The notes: generated by a model not told the origin, from the letters alone. Counted from the first letter of the stretch, positions 13,401 through 55,300 are shown. The stretch: 64,000 bases of DNA from Anisakis pegreffii (GCA_035041965.1 JAPYMA010000943.1:1-64000), one strand, 5' to 3'. Numbers and translations: made by a program.

Positions 13401-16400
13401 GTACATAAATTGATGGAGAGTACGGTAATGGAGTAGTGAATGTGTAACGTTTTTTTAAATGTGTTTTTGGTTTTTGATAGAGATGTTTATGAGGAAGAGT
13501 TGATTGGTTGTGTGCATGTGTGTTTGTTTGTGTGTTTAGATAGATAACGAGATAAGTTGGGTTATTTTCTGAATAGATAACGTGTGAATGAATGAGGAGA
13601 ATTAAGCCAGAATACAGTGGCTTTAACTTAAAAGAGTTTCAGTGTCGTTTGTTGATGATTATTTTATTGTCATTATTTGTTGATAGTTGTTACCGATATA
13701 TTTGATATTATTGTGATGAGTAAGTGTTCGATGACTTGATTGAATTGTGTTGATTTGAATAAGTTTTGTGAAACTTACAGGTTTCTTCGAGAAGGAGACT
13801 AAACTGAAGGATTCGTTCTTGAAAGTAGCCGATACAGAACGTGACCGTTATCGGTTCGCTTATACGTCAGATGCGAAAATACTCGAGAAGACGAAATATA
13901 CAGAGTAAGTTTTTGTTTGACCTTTTTGGTGTTAACAGGTGGCAGGAATAAGTTATGAGTGAAGAAAATGGTGCGATTGGGGGGATTATTGAGGGAAAAA
14001 TTGATAAAGTGATTGATATTTTGCAAAGTTTTGATAGTTTCTGGGAATATTAATGGTAGGAGGAGGGTTTTGTAGAGAGAGAGAATGCTTTTATGTATGC
14101 AAATGAATAGGAGAGTTTGATGCAATGGTTTTGTGATGATTATTATAGTGAATGTTATCGTAGTTATTGTATTGTATTATTGAATATTACAGTGACATTG
14201 TCGTCCACGTACCGAAGAAATTACACAACAAATTCGATCCGGACGAGTTCGTTTATGACGGAAATTATGACACGGATAAAATCAAGGAATTCCTCATTCA
14301 TGAGAGGTATAATTATTATTGTTGATGGTGTTCTTGTTGTTGTTTTGATTATATTCATTAATTGTTCAAATGGTTTTGGGGTTTTGATAATGAATGTTTT
14401 GGAAGTGATTAGGAGTAAAGTTATGGGAGTAATTGTTTCAGCTTTGGCATGGCTGGCGTTCGAACACAGGGCAATTTGTTCCAGTTCGACAGAATGCCAT
14501 TGTTTGTCGTCTACTACAAAGTGGATTATCTGCTTGACCCGAAAGGTTCGTTGAATTGTCTTTTTTGGGTTGAATTATTTTAGTGATCGACGTTATGGTT
14601 TTGTTGAATCGTTTGCGAAATGAGTCATTTGATTGATTGATTGGTGGTTGATTGCTGTTTGAGAAGAATTAAGATGGAAAGAGGAAGGAGTTTTGGTTTG
14701 GGTTTACAGATAGATAACGTGAATTGAGGTGATGGATTATTCAGGATTAGGGAAGTTGACAGAAGGGGATTATGTCAGATGTAGTTTTTAGTTGTGAATT
14801 GTGCAGGAATGTATAGATGAGATATGGTATGGGATAGCTTTTTTTAAAGTTAACATTTGAATGGCCTTTGTAGGGGGAATTTTAAATTATTTATTGTTTT
14901 TGATATAAAGTGCGTCGTGGTTGATTTAAGAAGTAACCGAATGAAGAGTGCATTTGAGTGATTGGGATGGATTCAGGGTAGATATTTCATTTGATGTGAT
15001 TTTATTTCGTTTTGTTTCAGGATCCAATTACTGGCGTAATCGTGTACTGAAAGTGGCAAAAGAATTCAAACGTAAGGCGCACTTCGCAGTCAGCAACAAA
15101 GAGGAATTCGCTGCTGTAGGTTTTTAGTCATTTAGGATTCAGGATGCTTCCGTTTTATTTTGTAAATTATTTGCATTTTGCAGGTTTTTGTTTCCGTTTG
15201 ATATTGAAACGAAACTTTGATTTATCTTACAGTGAATGAGCTTTCATTTTCCGGAAGTAATTAGAGAGTGCGTTTTAGGTGGCGAGTTTATTTTTGGGTG
15301 TTTATTGTTACTGATTAAAGTGCAGGAATGGAATTGATTAGTGAAGAATTAGGAGCGTGTAAAAGGAAATGATTAAGGTAGAGATTAATTGAGTATTGAT
15401 GGTTATTGAATGAGGTGAAATTAAAGGGGTCAGGTTTGATGAGTGGGTTGTGATATCATTGAATTTTATTTTATTTTTTCAGGAAATTGAAGAATATGGC
15501 TTGGGTGATCGTAAAGACAGTGATAAGCCTTTGGTGGCTGCAAGGACAAAGGATGGTAAATTCCCAATGAACAAGGAGTTCAGGTGAGTGAGGTGGAAAT
15601 TGATTATGGGTTTGTTCGCAAGTTGAAGATTATTAAGTGAGTTGTGGAGAAAGAGAAATTAGTTTCTTTGATGAATACTTATAGTTAGAGAAGGGAGGGG
15701 ATTCGTCTGGTTGTAAGGGTGATGGGATGTTTGAAGATACAAACGTGTAATGTACGATTGTAATCATAGTTAGTAGACTTGTTAAATGTTGTGAATTTAT
15801 GAATGAAAGAGAGAGAATCAATGGTAATGATGATAGTTTAGTGTGGACAATCTGAAGAAGTTCGTCGCAGACGTGTTGGGTGGAAAGGTTGAGCCGTATA
15901 TGAAGAGTGAACCAATTCCAGAGAGTCAAGGCGACGTTAAGGTAGGAGTAATTACTTTTGTGATTACTTTTGGTGATTGTTTGATTCGTTGTGACTTCAT
16001 TTTTAGTTTTTGTTTTCAGAAATTTTGGTTAGTTTGTGAAATTTTTGTTATTCATTCATTCAATTGTTCGTTTATACATCATTGATATTGAGAGTTTTAC
16101 ACTGGAAGATGGAATTCGCAAATGCGTTTTCTTTATCAGGTGTTTTGTTTCAAAAGTTTCAAAAGAGTAACAAATGTTTTATGTTGATGACTTGAAATGG
16201 TTTATGAGATGCTTCATCAATCGATTCTAGCTGGTTGCATTCAATTTTTGGTGGCATTTTGCAGGTGGTTGTTGCGCGTTCATTCAAAGAAATGGTGATG
16301 GACGTGAAGAAGGATGTACTCATCGAGTTCTACGCTCCATGGTGTGGCCATTGTAAGGCGTTGGCACCGAAATACGACGAGCTGGGCGAGAAGTTAGCCA

Positions 16401-19400
16401 AGGAGGACGTGGTGATCGCGAAAATGGACGCGACTGCCAACGATGTACCGCCACTCTTTGAAGTCAGAGGGTAAGTAAAGCGTTTATTTTACGACATTGT
16501 TTCACAACTTGTTGATATACATTCCAGCCTATTGATATGTATGTGTAGCAACTTCAACATTCGAGTTTAACTCATAGGTAGTAGTGTGTGATAGTTGTGT
16601 CTGTTTTGCAAGCAGCATAATAAGAATATTATGATGAGGTAAGGTAACACGACATTGATGTCGTTGTGGTTGAAATGGCTGAGCTTTATTTTATTTAAGG
16701 CGGCATTTGATGGGTTTGTTAGTATTTATTGAGTTGTTGTTTCATTGATTTTATTGGTGATTCGAAAATATTTTCATCAATTTATTATCACATTATTATC
16801 AACTTCATATTCTGCATAATATTTTCAAATATGACCAATGGTTTTATGTGATCTGATCAGGATTGTAAACTGTCGCAGTCAGGTGAATGAATATTAACTA
16901 GTTAGAGTGGTACGAGTATTGTGTATGTCATGGAAAATATTCCGACGAAGTTGCACTGCAGACTAGATGGGAATATTTTTGATTTGAGTTAAGTGAACGA
17001 CGAATTTGTGACCTCTCTCTTGGTGAGACATTCAATCGTTTAGATCTGAAACGTTTGAAGTTGCTCGTAAATTGTTTTAGAGTTGTTAGGATATGTGACC
17101 GTGCATGATTGATTCGAATGGAATTTAAAAGTGAGACTAAGAAAAGAAAATAGTTTCGGAGTGAAGAAGAACAATCCATTGATTTGTGCACATGGGAACA
17201 TCACCCACAAAATTTCGCCTGCATCATTCATGATCTGATTCTGAATTATTTCAGCAGTATTTATGAAAAGTTCATCGAATTTGAGTTAATTATTGAGATT
17301 GATAATAATAATTCTACCGTTTAATGGGGTAGATTGAGATTGATAATCATTGAGATTGCATTATTCTACTGTTTTTAATGTGGGAATGGAGTAAAAAATA
17401 TTCGGCCAGATTACGTGCCACGATGCTCTGAGTTGAGTGTTTCCATTGAAACTGATTGATAATGAAAGTAAAAAGGACTGCGTTCATTCACAAGAAGTGA
17501 TGCTGCTTCGTTGATTAAACGTTATCAGTGAGAAGCTAAAATTGTAAAGAAGTATGAAGTGGAAGATGTTTTGTTGCGTGCTGAAGCGTTTAAATTAATC
17601 AGTAATATGCTGACACTGATTGTAATATTGTAACTGATGGATGGGTTCTGGATTCCGGCAGATGAGACGTGTCATTTGCAGTTGGGTGAGAGGGAATCTG
17701 ACTTGGGATTCTTTGACGTGTTCATTGTAAATTTCGTGACGGGGATCATACCGTTATCACTGGTGACTGCTGCTGCTGTAATTGGTAACGTCCAATAGCA
17801 GTAATATTGACCTATGGTCACGCGAACATAGCACGGCTTATGGCTATCCGATACGCGGATCGAATGGCAGCTGATCATAGGTTATCAGTGGATAAAGTAG
17901 TAAGATAATGATGGAAAGTGATCAGGAAAGGATTGTCTTCGCAGTTCACAGATACTTCAAGCTCCTCTGGCGATGTGTGACATATGGGGAGATCATTTGA
18001 GCACTTCTTTCTGTGGCATCCATCAGTTTTATCTTTAATAGATCCTTAGAGTGGTGGCTCGACGACGGTGACTTCTGCTGATGTGTTGTCTGATGTATTC
18101 CGTGTGATCTTTGTGTGAAGCTTGATGGAGTCGATCGATAATCGATTCATACTTGCGCTCGCTCATCCTCAATAGTTTCGATCCGGTTGAGCAGCTAACT
18201 TCCACCATTTGCTCTTCGTGGTCTTCTAGGCTCGTTGGCGATTCTGATGTGTGACGGAAGTCGTGTGAGATTAAATGATTTTGGAGGATTCGGATTGGAA
18301 TTGCTTCGGCTATGAGACGGGGTGATGTTCTGTTTATGCTTCTGCTGCTGCTGATGCATTCTTGTCACTAGAGGCGACCTCTTTTCTTACTGATGCAGAC
18401 CTTCAGAAGCTGATGCAGATGTGCTCCACTTAGAATTGTTTGGGTTGCTTCTTAGCCAGTTTCCTTCACTTCTGCGCAGTGACATCGTGAAACGAAGTGA
18501 TTGTTCGATACAATGTGCTACTTCTGGATCGATGTTTTCGCATAATATTCTTGAACCTGTTCACGTCTAAAGAGCTTCACTTCACTATTATTATAGAGTT
18601 TGAACATCGATGCATGGCATCGAAGTTGTGTCAGTTTTCCTCGTTATCCATCCGCCGCGTAGCGGATAGTTCTAAGAATCATCTCAGTTTGGGAACGGCT
18701 CGGTTTTGGTGTCGACGTATCATTCTAAAGCTTCAATCACTTCAACTGTCCCAAGGTTTCTCTGTGAATCCGTGCAGAATACATAGTGATTCTAGATGCG
18801 CGTTTTGAATTTCCTGGGTGCAAAGAATTCATCGTCTTCATTAGAGCAACATTCTTCTTTGGATACATCCAAGAATCGCACCCTGTTAGAAAGTTGATGA
18901 ATGAAGGCTCGACCTAGCATTGCTAGAATCTGAAACGCCCTTTGTTATTGTAGTGCTTCAATTTATCGAAAGTTAATGTCAGGTCATGACCTTAACCAGC
19001 AATTGTACCACAGCTTTTTCCGAGAGCTGAACTGGACCTTTTAAAGCAGCTTAAATTGAGACTCGCTTTCGGGTGATCTTACATCGTTTGATTTGATCCC
19101 TGTCCTCAAGCAGTGGCCATTTCTACTGGATGCCTCATCATAGCAATAGAAATTGATTTCAGTTATCTTGCTAGCAATTAATGGACTGAATACTTTTGTT
19201 AATCTCCGTAAACAATCGTCGGGATTATCATCATGTATACAACCACCAATTTCAGTGGTGTTCAATGCGAATTGCGATTAAGGTTCCATATTTGTCAGCA
19301 GCTTAGATGTGGCTACAGACACCCTTTCCTCTCTTCCACATGCACTATGAATTGTGGCTATGAACGTTGTTAATGTTTGTTTACCTTTAGATTCCCAACG

Positions 19401-19565
19401 CTGTACTGGCTACCAAAGAATGCTAAAGATAAGCCAATCCCATACCAAGGTGCCCGCGAAGTGGATGACTTCATCAAGTTCATTGCTACACATTCAACGG
19501 ATGGATTGAAAGGATACGATAAGGATGGTAAGAAACTCAAGAAGAAGAAGTCGGACGAGTTGTAA
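7487..19565 (+). CDS. pdi-3: Protein disulfide isomerase, ERp57/PDIA3 type (PDI-3), 489 aa, 11 exons
   Basis: ER thiol-disulfide oxidoreductase and isomerase that folds secreted proteins. Exons: 7487-7623, 8477-8564, 9199-9424, 13781-13904, 14193-14306, 14442-14545, 15021-15115, 15483-15583, 15842-15941, 16265-16470, 19391-19565. They join in frame to 1470 nt. The product starts with a signal peptide ([18 protein letters not shown]). An a domain follows with a CGHC active site at residues 47-50, split by intron 1. Then come redox-inactive b and b' domains, with the block GSNYWRNRV typical of ERp57. A second a' domain has FYAPWCGHC, with CGHC at 390-393, and the block [14 protein letters not shown] lysine-rich tail ends in SDEL, a KDEL-type ER retrieval signal. 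The length matches the family (about 490-505 aa). The ATG at 7487 was chosen because the signal peptide begins there; in-frame ATGs further upstream lie before the leader acceptor. Two acceptors (8476, TTTGAG; 9198, TTTAG) are non-optimal but fit the frame. Identity is firm; exact borders are slightly less so. Confidence 0.95.
9425..13780 (+). other. Intron 3 of pdi-3 (4.36 kb), G/T-rich on the sense strand
   Basis: This is a long intron between the exon for the first thioredoxin domain and the b domain. It holds no recognisable exon. The sense strand is rich in G and T and poor in C: in 10501-10560 I count 18 G and 5 C. That skew makes the antisense open frames here rich in His, Asn, Thr and Ser, and I treat them as artefacts. 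It contains TG/TGTG runs around 10420-10445 and 11085-11110, and one truncated copy of a dispersed repeat at about 13194-13325. Confidence 0.75.
13194..13325 (+). repeat. Dispersed repeat family, copy 1 (truncated)
   Basis: ATTACCTGG, then CTATCAAACGTTTGTAACGT, then TTGCTGGCCACAAGGCTCGC, then CGTGCACATTGTTTTAGCCT. The same order of blocks recurs at 41717-41797, 50361-50658 and 51486-51772. This copy carries only the first ~130 bp. It lies in intron 3 of pdi-3 and is C-richer than its surroundings, which fits an insertion. I do not recognise the family. Confidence 0.75.
16471..19390 (+). other. Intron 10 of pdi-3 (2.9 kb) with a composition-shifted island
   Basis: The first ~1.1 kb resembles the other pdi-3 introns, being AT-rich and G/T-skewed. 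From about 17640 to 19330 the skew disappears, C becomes common and repeated CTGCTG/GATGCA-like words appear. On the minus strand, 18364-18038 is open for 109 codons; the last 57 follow the first Met at 18208. The frame 19265-19041 (-) is open for 74 codons. Neither matches a family I know. The island may be a decayed mobile element or the remains of a gene; this is inference from composition and open frames. Confidence 0.5.
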
Positions 19566-22500
19566 ATGGGTTGGATGATTCTTATGGATCAGTGGACGAT
19601 AGATGGATGGGTATCTGTGATGTGGTTAGCGATGATGGTTGTTTACTGATGCGCATGGCTGATTGGTGGACTGGCTTCTTAATGATGGTGATGGTGGTGG
19701 TTTTCAACCAGCCTGCTGATAAAATCTCAACCAAACAACCAACTGATCGGAGCCACCGACCAAACAGCTTAATCATCAGTTTGTTTATTTATTTATTTAT
19801 TTGTTCGTTTGTTAATTTGATTTGTTCATTTCATTCGTTTAATAATTACGTTTGTTGATTATCGTTCACGAGTTCTGAGCAACAGTTTCATTACGGTTTT
19901 GATAGTTGACTATCGTTGGTACAGTTATCATCTAATTTATCCGTTTAGGTAAAGTCGTAGATTTTATTCATTTGAATTGTAAGGAGAATGAGACGTGGAT
20001 GTTGCGTGGGTGGGCATACGGATTTGAGTTAGCTTGAGGTGAATGAATATATAGGGGCAAGGTAAATGTCTGGATAAGTTACAGTTAGTTGGGAGTGGAA
20101 TTGCGATGAGACTTCGTTAGCTGTGGTTACTGTTTAATGCGTTACAGTTAGAGTTGGTAAGCATGAGCGGTACTGTCATGAAACTGTAGGAAATGAATGA
20201 ATGATTCTGTTGATGGGTCTATGTGAACAGCATTTGCTTCTAGTTATTTTTCTACTAGTTTCTTTTCCGTCATCTATTCAATGAGTCAAACGAATACAGA
20301 ATTGTGATGAACAATTGATGATATGTGAAATTTGTTTTATCGTTGGCTGCTGGTAATATTTTGTTGTTTTTGATACAATTGGTCACTTTGGCATTGTTCT
20401 CGTCCTCTTCACAGAAACACCTCCTCTGATCCTTATTGTTTTTGCTGAGTAATCCATCATCGTTGCTATTGAGTAATGAATTTCCTTTTCACGTTTCGTA
20501 TCATTGTTATCAGTATTGTTATTTATTATTGGTTCATTGACGACACTTTGCAATCGCTAATTATTTTGCAGTCTTTTCTTGGTGGTTAATTGTTTTTTTT
20601 GTTAGGAATATTCGTTTATTCTGTAATTTATTCAGTGTTCCTTTAACTCAATTTGATGAAATTGTTGATTGTTTCGTTTCGTCTATTGATTCTAGGCAAG
20701 GGATTTGAAAGGTCTTCGTTGGAACGAATGATGGATCATCGATAGTGATATGCAGGGAGGTTTTGAACTGAGAAATGTTCTGTTTTGCAGATTAATAATG
20801 AGAGGATCACCTGGTATTTTGGAAACGGAATCTTTTGGTTGTGCAGAAAGTTTTGTTGTGCGGGATAGGTTCAGTGGGGAAGACGGTACTTTGCTTTGTG
20901 AGTCGTTGGTTAGATTCATTTGGTGAGACGGTTGAAAAATGAATGGTGATTGATTCTTTGTGATTCTGAGCTTAGTTGAAGAAAGGATGTATCGCGATCA
21001 GGATTAGGGTTCTGAGAGGGTGAATCTGTTCGGAAGTGCCTTCGTATTGTTGTGTCGTCGTGTGTCAAGAGGTCTTTTTGGAGTTTATTTCTTCATTTGA
21101 ATTGTTATTTGTTGTATTGGAGAATTGCGATGCTATTTCTTATCATAATTATCAATTGATTGTATCACATACATTGGTCGTTGTCTTCGTTTTAGTTGGT
21201 TTTCATTTTGTCTGAAAATTTGAAGGATTCTGTTCGGTTTTGATTAACTTTATTGTATTGTTTTTACGGTTTTATGTTAATAAACTCAATAATTTAAAAC
21301 TATTCATGAACTGTTGCACGCACACACACATACATATACATATGCACACAAAGCATTCATTTATTTAGTTCTAGAAATCTTTAAGCATTCACATACAGTA
21401 TCCTGGTTGAGTTGAGTGAGTGTTATAAAGCAAATTTCATCATTTGCAATCGATTTATTTGATGAACGTTCGTTGGTTCGTTCGCTTCGAAGGGTGTGCA
21501 AGAAGAAAGGGAATTTTTTGTGTTGGTCTGAACAGTTGAGTGGAGGAAAACTGATGCGAGGAGGAATTATTTTTGGGAATCGGGTTTGGATTTGACGGTG
21601 GTAATGGCCGGTGATTGGGTGCAGTGGAGTATTGTGAAGTTGGCGATTCCATTGAAACAAACTCGGCAAATTCCCAGTGAATATATCTCCTCTGTATCGG
21701 CCTTTCTTCGTCAATTCAACCACAATATTCGCTCGATCATCACACATTCATTCGTACATTTTTGCTGGCCACTGTTGCGTGCGTACGCACAGCGTAGCGA
21801 AGTCGTCTTGCTGGCTTTAATACCGGCCGGCGGCCACCTTGCGCCGACCGATTTGAGCCGAATCCGCGGAGTTTAGGCGATTCGGCTCGGATTCTGCGAT
21901 GTGTCTGTAATCGGTGATTGAGCCTGGTTGATGCCTAACCTTAGATGGGGACGTTTGAAAGGGTCTTAGGCGTGATTTTGCCCGGGTAGGAGAGGTGGGG
22001 ATATGCGTCATCGTGTTAATCAGAGCTGTCAGCCAGTGCAAATTTGCAGACAGCTATTAGAGGGATTGAATATAGATTCGGAAACATTCTCTAGAAACAA
22101 ATCCAGGGAAACCATTTGTAGTTGATGGCAGATTTTGCCCAGATCTCGGGTAATTACCACAGTAGTTTTTCATTAATGATTTCTGAGTCAACGACCGCTC
22201 TCCACTAAGGTGTTCAGCAGTATGTTCGAATTGCATTGCCAATTCTGATCTATTTATGTGATTCGGTTGTCTTCCGCATTCCCGCAGGCACAAACTTCCC
22301 AGCTCATGGGTATCTTCCACGCTTAAGCAAAAATGTTTTTTCATCTGCAATAAATTTTCATTTTCAACAGCAACTTTTTATTTTTTCTATTTACTGATTT
22401 TGAATTTTTGCAAAATATTTTCTTCATAGTTTCATATCGTGTATCGTGATTCCGTCGTATTGCTGCCTCAGAGGCACCACATTTCATTGGAATGCTTGAA

Positions 22501-22977
22501 ATGTTTTTCGTTCACGTCTTCGTGCATTTGTTACGACGAGAATACCTCCGAGTTATCGTTCATATTCTCACCCATATAACATACGAATGTATCGCGACAA
22601 ATTTCACAACACTCTGAACTTCTTGATAAGCCAGCAAATTAATGAAAAATTCCATGCTTGCAATCAGTAAAACAAAACCAAATCCATATACAATTTCTCA
22701 ACGCAATCACAAATGGTTGACTATTTTTGCAAAATTTTGCTTGAATGCATCTCATTTTTCTTTTCTCAAAACATCGCCAGCTTTGTAAATTTATCCGAAA
22801 GCAATCTCACAGAAACAGGAAATTCCTTTAAACATCTTCTATCTTCCAAACGAAAACGTCGATGTGAAGAAAACCGCATTTAGTTCCATCATATCACTTG
22901 CAACCAAGTGATTCAAGTGATTTTTGTTTAATTCATGCGGCTGGCCGCTTGCCAGCCGTTATTTCAATGTGTAGTGT
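19566..22977. other. Intergenic region between pdi-3 and chd-1
   Basis: The pdi-3 3' end has no close poly(A) signal that I can see. The first AATAAA I noted is at 21279-21284, 1.7 kb downstream, and may not belong to it. Around 21780-21900 the sequence becomes GC- and CpG-richer and holds a perfect 10-bp inverted repeat, GAGCCGAATC (21855-21864) and GATTCGGCTC (21879-21888), with a 14-nt loop. Open frames at 21361-21747 (-), 21586-21876 (+) and 22057-22350 (-) show no family signature. The chd-1 promoter is likely in the second half, but no clear TATA box is visible. Confidence 0.5.
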
Positions 22978-23361
22978 TTGTGTGGAACTCATAAGTTGTA
23001 CCCGTCAAGCTGTAGTGTCGACGTTGATTTCACCCCCTCAAAACCCGTTGAAATCCACCCATATCGACACACCACTATGATTCAGCTCAGCCAAAATCTT
23101 CGGTCATTTTGCAGCTTGCAGCTTTCAACAGCAAAATCAACTCAGCAACAGCAAAAAAGTTTCCAAAGAAACACATCGGCAACTGCAATCCACCAGCCAG
23201 CATCTCAAGCGAATTCAATAGCACAGAATTGTGCGGATCCAGACTTCTGCCATCTGGAAATTTCAGCCATCTTAAAAGTGGCTGAAGAGCAGTGTAAAAG
23301 AAACGGCTCAAGAGAGCTACACTCAAGAGAGCCAAGATTCGACGATAAACACAAAGATTGA
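22978..23361 (+). other. Upstream open frame of chd-1, in frame with it, separated by one TGA
   Basis: A 127-codon open frame ends with TGA at 23359-23361. Ten sense codons then lead straight to the chd-1 ATG at 23392 in the same frame. The stretch 23090-23361 is rich in CAACAG and CAG-like words and looks exonic. A T-rich acceptor, CATTTTGCAG, lies near 23103-23112. It is most simply the chd-1 5' leader with an upstream ORF. It could also be an N-terminal extension cut off by one stop codon or a sequencing error. No domain is visible. Confidence 0.3.
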
Positions 23362-23391
23362 GAAGGAAGGAAGGAAGGCAGCAGGAAAAAG

Positions 23392-52312
<28,921 letters not shown>

Positions 52313-55300
52313 TGTTGGGCATATGCGACGTTGGCAAGTGATACGAGGAAGGATTTAGAGGGTTTATTCATTCGATTCAATGACTGATTGATGTCAAATT
52401 TATAGTGGTAGTCGGTCAGCTTTTCGATTGGTTAATGTTGTTGTTGTTGTCATTGTGATTACGGGTTTTATTGTTATTATTATTGTAAGTTGAGTATGGT
52501 CCTTGTTTGGTTGTTGTTGTTTTTATCGGTTGATTACCATTATTAATGTTTGATTATTGTTAATAGAATGATTGAATTTGATATTGTTATTATTATTACT
52601 GTCATCTTTGTTATCATTTTAGTGATATTACCGTTATCATTTTCTTATCATAGGAATAGAATTTCGTGAGGGTCCAAAGTAGTTTGGTGAAATTATTTTA
52701 CGATGAAGCATAAACAAATCTGACTCAAATCCGAATATGTGAGAATGTTTCAGTAACTATTCGGAGGTTGTTTTGTACATTTTTGTTTTCGCTGATTTTC
52801 GTTTGTACGAATGTGATATAATAATTTGGTGTTCGGTTGAAGAAGATGCACAGAATTCTAAATACAGTTGTTGTCTTATTTTCTTCATTTTTTGCTATTC
52901 ATTAAATTGGTTTCCTCTTATGATTAGGATTATTTGAGTGAAAAAATTTGCACTATTTTGCGCAATTTGGATGTTTCTTCCGGTTTTTTTTTTGAAATTA
53001 TTGTCGTCATTGTTAGATTGTCTAATATCACTTTAAAGCAAGTATTATTCATTTATAATAATTGCTTTTTCTCAATTCAGTATTACTGCGATTGAGTGTT
53101 GTATAGAAATGATATACGTAAGTTTTATTGCGTAAAGAGATCAATTGGTTTGGTTGCAGTGAAGTTACGTGCAGTTGAATGATCATTTTGCATTATGAAA
53201 TTGATTTTTTGTGTGTTTGTGTGTTATTCATAAGTGTTATTCATTGTTCATTGATAATTATCTATTTTGATTCATCGAGAACCAGTTGTATGCGATAAAC
53301 TATGTGATGCTTTTAGAGTTTTGGTTTTGAAAATATTTCTAGTGTTCACATAAAGTCATTCATTCATTCATCTATTCTTCTGTTACTTCTTTATTGCTTA
53401 TTCAATAAGGTTTTACCAGATTATTTATCGTTCCTAGTTATGGGTTTATGCCTGCGCAACAATTGTTCTGATACGTTCATTAGTGAAGATTTTGTATGCG
53501 TAACACAGTGATATTAGATGATAATAGGAATTTTAGGATTCTCATTATTGTAGTGTTCGTTGCACTATGAAATCGCTATCAATAAGGTCACTGTGATTAC
53601 GATTATTATGACTGTTATTATGGTTAAGATCACAACTTTGTCTTATTATTGTCTTGATTATTACTGTCGGTATTGTTGCGTTGGTTTTTTGACTTCATTA
53701 CTGGAACTGTTGTCGTTATAAGTACAGTTGTGATTGTTGTGGTAATCGTTGTTATCGTCACGGTTCCTGTCATTATTGTGATTATTATTATTATTATTAT
53801 TATTATCTTAGTATCGACCAACTTTTGAAGACTTGAGGTAACACCTCCAGTTATGAGACCAAAATCGTTCACAAGAAGAAGATTCTCGGTCTAAAGTGGT
53901 TGAAGTAAAATTGATACGTTTCATGCATCAAATCGTTACTATATTGCAATACCTAAATGTTACTATAATTTTTTAAATTCCATTCATCCATGTTTGATCA
54001 ATGATGATTATGCGCATACGTACTTGATTTATGAATTTGTTTTCTCGGTCGTATCGTTTCTATTCGGATGATTTTTTCGTTTTGTATTATTTTGAATCGA
54101 ATCATTATCATTGGCAATTTTTGACTTTTACGAAGAATCATAATGTTGTTTTGGTGTAAAGGCGGATTCGGTTATCCTATCACGTAGACTGTCTGAAATT
54201 TGAAATATCTGCCTGTATTTATATATGTCATCAGTGAGTGAAAACGAAACTGTGACAGTGATTTATTTTGCGTGTTCAGCTGGGCCTTAAAGTCCGAATT
54301 CTTTTGGCTTTGAAATTGATAACGGTAGAATCATCTGTCTTTCCGTGTGATTTCTAAGGAGAGTTTTCATTTTTGGAACTTTTCGCTGTTTTTATTTATT
54401 GTTTGAACGCTTCTTCTGGTTTCTCAGTCCTTGTATTTGTTTTGAACAAATTCTCTCCGTTTTCTTCTTCGTTTCATTTTGTTCCCCGACGTTTTTTACC
54501 TCTTTTTAAAAATTTTTGTCAAATTCTTTCGTATATATTTTTAAAATTTGAACTGAATTTTTGTGTGAACTAATTCACAATGATTTGATGTGAAATTACT
54601 TCTTATGATTTATTTATTATTTGAGTTTCAGATAGAGTTCATAGTAGGATTACTTGTTATGTTAACTGCTGCGGTCGTATTATTGCTATATTATTGTTAT
54701 TAATATTATATATTATTGTTTTTATGATTATATATTAATATGAATCTTCTTTCACGTATGTTATTACGTGTATATATAATGTTTGTGATTTATTCAAGAT
54801 TACGTTGAGTGTATGATTGGATACCGTATAAACACGTATATTTCTATGTGTTCTGGCAGATCGTACGCGTTGCGCGCATCTTATACACTTGTTTATAATT
54901 GCCACTATACAGTGTGCTCGGAATGGTTTGACGTGATTGGTCGATTTAGAGAAGCGACCAATGAGAACGAGAGAGTATCACAGCGATTTGAGTTGAATTA
55001 TGATTGGCGTTATCTGTTTTTGTTCGAAGTGCTGGTGGTTCTAGGATACTGTAGCGTATTACAACGAGGAATAGAATACAGAAGAATGGCGATCGAGCGT
55101 GTTGCTTTGAAATCTGATGGTTTCATATAATTGTGGCAACAGTGGAGCCGTCTAGGCTTACATGGTTTTGTCGTAGTTCCGGATCTTCCTAAATCGTCGA
55201 GAGTATGGAGAAGTGAACTAAGTCAGGGATTGGTGAAATTGTGTGCTGTGTAAATTTACGGACATAAGGTATTTACTGAATATGGTATAGTGCGTAGATT

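Noticed and set aside
18497..18808. 103-codon plus-strand open frame in pdi-3 intron 10
   Set aside because: No recognisable motif. The opposite strand also has broken open frames, so this is more likely part of a decayed insertion.
21361..22350. Minus-strand open frames of up to 128 codons in the intergenic region
   Set aside because: They have no domain signature, and the composition follows the G/T skew of the plus strand.
54813..55130. 105-codon open frame that might be a small gene
   Set aside because: No domain, no signal peptide, no splice-supported extension, and it contains an unrelated inverted repeat. Chance is more likely.
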